Assembly: GCA_031284645.1 (NCBI GenBank) | Contig: JAITXS010000122.1 | Coordinates: forward strand, 1-8,046 | Direction: 5' to 3' | Length of the DNA stretch: 8,046 nucleotides | Source: Spirochaetaceae bacterium | Lineage (GTDB): Bacteria; Spirochaetota; Spirochaetia; Treponematales; Breznakiellaceae | Made by a program: the position numbers and the translations under genes | Notes under the pieces: model-generated | Databases searched by the model: none | The model's input: only the letters and a program-made list of their open reading frames with translations | What the model was told of the DNA's origin: nothing | Part shown: piece by piece, positions 6,460-8,046 of the stretch | Layout: each line of letters opens with the position of its first letter | Position numbering within the stretch: position 1 is the first letter of the stretch

Positions 6460-8046
6460 GATTTATACCCGTTCCAGAGCGAGGTTTCTTCCTATGTAGC
6501 GGAAAAATTCGCAGAATATCAAACCGACCCTCTTATGGTAACGAGTCAGGTAAGAGTCCCTTTCTTTCAAAATATATCCGCAATTACCGGAGCCGGTAAA
6601 ACACTTATTTTGGCAGATATAATAACAAAAATGCGCTTAAATATAGGCGCTGAACCGATAGTCCTCTGGATTTCAAAAGGTCGGGTTGTTGTTTCCCAAA
6701 CCTATCAGAATTTAAGCGTTGGTAAATATGCTGAATTCGTCCCCAATTTTATTGTACTGCCTTTATTGGATTGTAAAAAAACACATATTGAAGATGAATC
6801 AAAAGCCTTGCTCCTCATCGCGACGGTAGGTAAATTTAACCAACGGGATATGGATAAAGGCGACCGGATGATTTATAAAGAAAATCTCGATAGCGCTGAT
6901 ATGTCCCTATGGACTATGATTCAACTACGGGAGCTTCCCAATGGTATTAGACGGCCTCTTTTTATAATCTATGACGAAGGACATAATCTTTCAGACCAGC
7001 AGACCGAATTGCTTCTCCAATTAAATCCTGATGCTATAATTTCAGCAAGTGCTACAATGCGTACACCTGAAATTTTAAACAAAAAAGTATTGGAGCGTTT
7101 CAGAGCTGATAAACAATGGAATGATGCAAATTTTACAACCACAGTAAAAAGTTCTGATGTTGTAAAATCATGTCTAATAAAGCGACAAATTGATTTCAGC
7201 GGTTTTGTTACTCCAATGGAATTTGCTATAGATGATTTAATGTCCGATTACAAAAATATGTGCAATTTTATCAATGAAAATGAAATCAATATTCATCCAA
7301 AAGTCATATATGTCAGCAATACTAATATTATTGCTGAAACTGGCGAAAGAGACGACCCACAGCTTCCCTTTGAGGAACGAAAATCCCGTCCTATCACTAT
7401 CTGGAGATATTTGACAGGAAAATATAAAGTTGATCCAGATGAAATTGCTGTATATTGTGACTTAAAAATCGACCCCCGTTTCCCTCTTCCGGCCAATTTT
7501 CATTTATTCTCGGGTGGCGATAATGATTACAATGATTTTATTTCAGGTGATTATCATCATATAATATTCAATCTTTCATTGCAAGAAGGCTGGGATGATC
7601 CTGAATGCTATTTTGCATATATAGACAAAGACATGGGCTCTCGTGACCAAGTTACGCAGGTTTTGGGACGAGTATTACGCCAACCTATGACGCATCATTT
7701 CCCCAATGCAGACTTAAATACAGCTCATATTTATGTTCATGCTGATTCAAAAAATGTAATTGATGAAGCCATTGAAGATATTAAAAAGAAAATAATATCT
7801 GAAATTCCTGAAATATCTCTATCTGTCACAAAAGCCCGTTTCCATGGAAAAAATGATAATAAAGTATCGCCAAAGAAAGTGATGCAGTTACCACGGACAA
7901 CGATTGATTGCACAAACGCTAAAGTGCCAATACGTACCATAGTTTCTAGTATTATAGATTTTTCTAATTCTAATGAAGAAAATATAACTGGAACTGGTAC
8001 CAGAATTAAAATGCAGCAAATGATAGGCAGTGGAAAAGATGTAAAA
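6457..8046 (+). CDS. Type III restriction-modification system Res-like helicase subunit, 3' end beyond the window
   Basis: The frame is open from ATG 6457 through the last base: 530 codons with no stop, so the gene is cut by the window edge. The product is a superfamily 2 helicase/translocase, expected to pair with Mod and move along DNA with ATP. It starts MDLYPFQSEV (a Q-like element). Walker A is TGAGKT at 44-49. Motif Ia is near VLWISKGRVVVSQTY at 69-83. Motif II is DEGH at 173-176 in IIYDEGHNLSDQQ. Motif III SASAT is at 196-200. A motif IV-like KVIYVSN is near 283-289. Motif V is LQEGWDDP at 375-382, and motif VI QVLGRVLR is at 401-408. The GWD-x-P block and the mod neighbour point to type III Res. 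Res proteins usually run to about 900-1000 residues with a PD-(D/E)XK nuclease at the C-terminus. That part cannot be seen, so cleavage activity is assumed, not shown. Confidence 0.85.
   Translation, partial: MDLYPFQSEVSSYVAEKFAEYQTDPLMVTSQVRVPFFQNISAITGAGKTLILADIITKMRLNIGAEPIVLWISKGRVVVSQTYQNLSVGKYAEFVPNFIVLPLLDCKKTHIEDESKALLLIATVGKFNQRDMDKGDRMIYKENLDSADMSLWTMIQLRELPNGIRRPLFIIYDEGHNLSDQQTELLLQLNPDAIISASATMRTPEILNKKVLERFRADKQWNDANFTTTVKSSDVVKSCLIKRQIDFSGFVTPMEFAIDDLMSDYKNMCNFINENEINIHPKVIYVSNTNIIAETGERDDPQLPFEERKSRPITIWRYLTGKYKVDPDEIAVYCDLKIDPRFPLPANFHLFSGGDNDYNDFISGDYHHIIFNLSLQEGWDDPECYFAYIDKDMGSRDQVTQVLGRVLRQPMTHHFPNADLNTAHIYVHADSKNVIDEAIEDIKKKIISEIPEISLSVTKARFHGKNDNKVSPKKVMQLPRTTIDCTNAKVPIRTIVSSIIDFSNSNEENITGTGTRIKMQQMIGSGKDVK

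Noticed and set aside
4429..8046. BREX, DISARM or another multi-gene defence system
   Set aside because: Only a methyltransferase and one helicase are visible, with the tight two-gene layout and motifs of type III R-M. None of the other signature genes are in the window, though genes right of 8046 are unseen.
1..8046. tRNA, rRNA, CRISPR array, insertion sequence or attachment site
   Set aside because: No cloverleaf-like segment, regularly spaced repeats, transposase, or matching terminal repeats were found on reading both strands.

Overview
The window looks like a bacterial chromosome, most plausibly a spirochete of the Treponema type. That guess rests on the style of the MutS N-terminus and on a neighbouring secreted protein resembling DUF2259, a family I associate with treponemes. 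It is an inference from recalled similarity, not a search result.

Left part, minus strand: a mutS gene (1098..3947) is followed 87 bp downstream by a small secreted-protein gene (300..1010). The two could share a transcript. The segment 1..299 holds no convincing intact gene. It contains a perfect 11-bp inverted repeat and a short, apparently frameshifted coding remnant.

Centre: 3948..4428 separates the divergent halves. It holds a 39-codon ORF with a good ribosome binding site, a hairpin starting at its stop codon, a 2x14-bp tandem repeat, and a TTGACA-type promoter candidate. It ends in a nested hairpin whose 3' arm contains the ribosome binding site of the next gene. Two overlapping short reading frames run through that hairpin into the methyltransferase gene.

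Right part, plus strand: a type III restriction-modification pair. The mod gene (4429..6453) encodes a beta-class adenine methyltransferase with DPPY and DPYAGSGTT motifs. The res gene (6457 to the window edge) encodes a superfamily 2 helicase/translocase with TGAGKT, DEGH, SAT and QVLGRVLR motifs. Its C-terminal part, where the nuclease would be, lies outside the window. The genes are in the same frame, separated by two consecutive TAA codons. Mod would methylate adenine in an asymmetric site; Mod plus Res would translocate on and cut unmodified DNA. The pair is visibly more AT-rich than mutS, consistent with horizontal acquisition beside a housekeeping gene.

The system is a recognisable type III R-M operon rather than a wholly new one. 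The least explained parts are its structured leader with possible leader ORFs, the small ORF upstream of it, and a MutS ATPase whose usual Ser-Thr signature is replaced by Gly-Ile.
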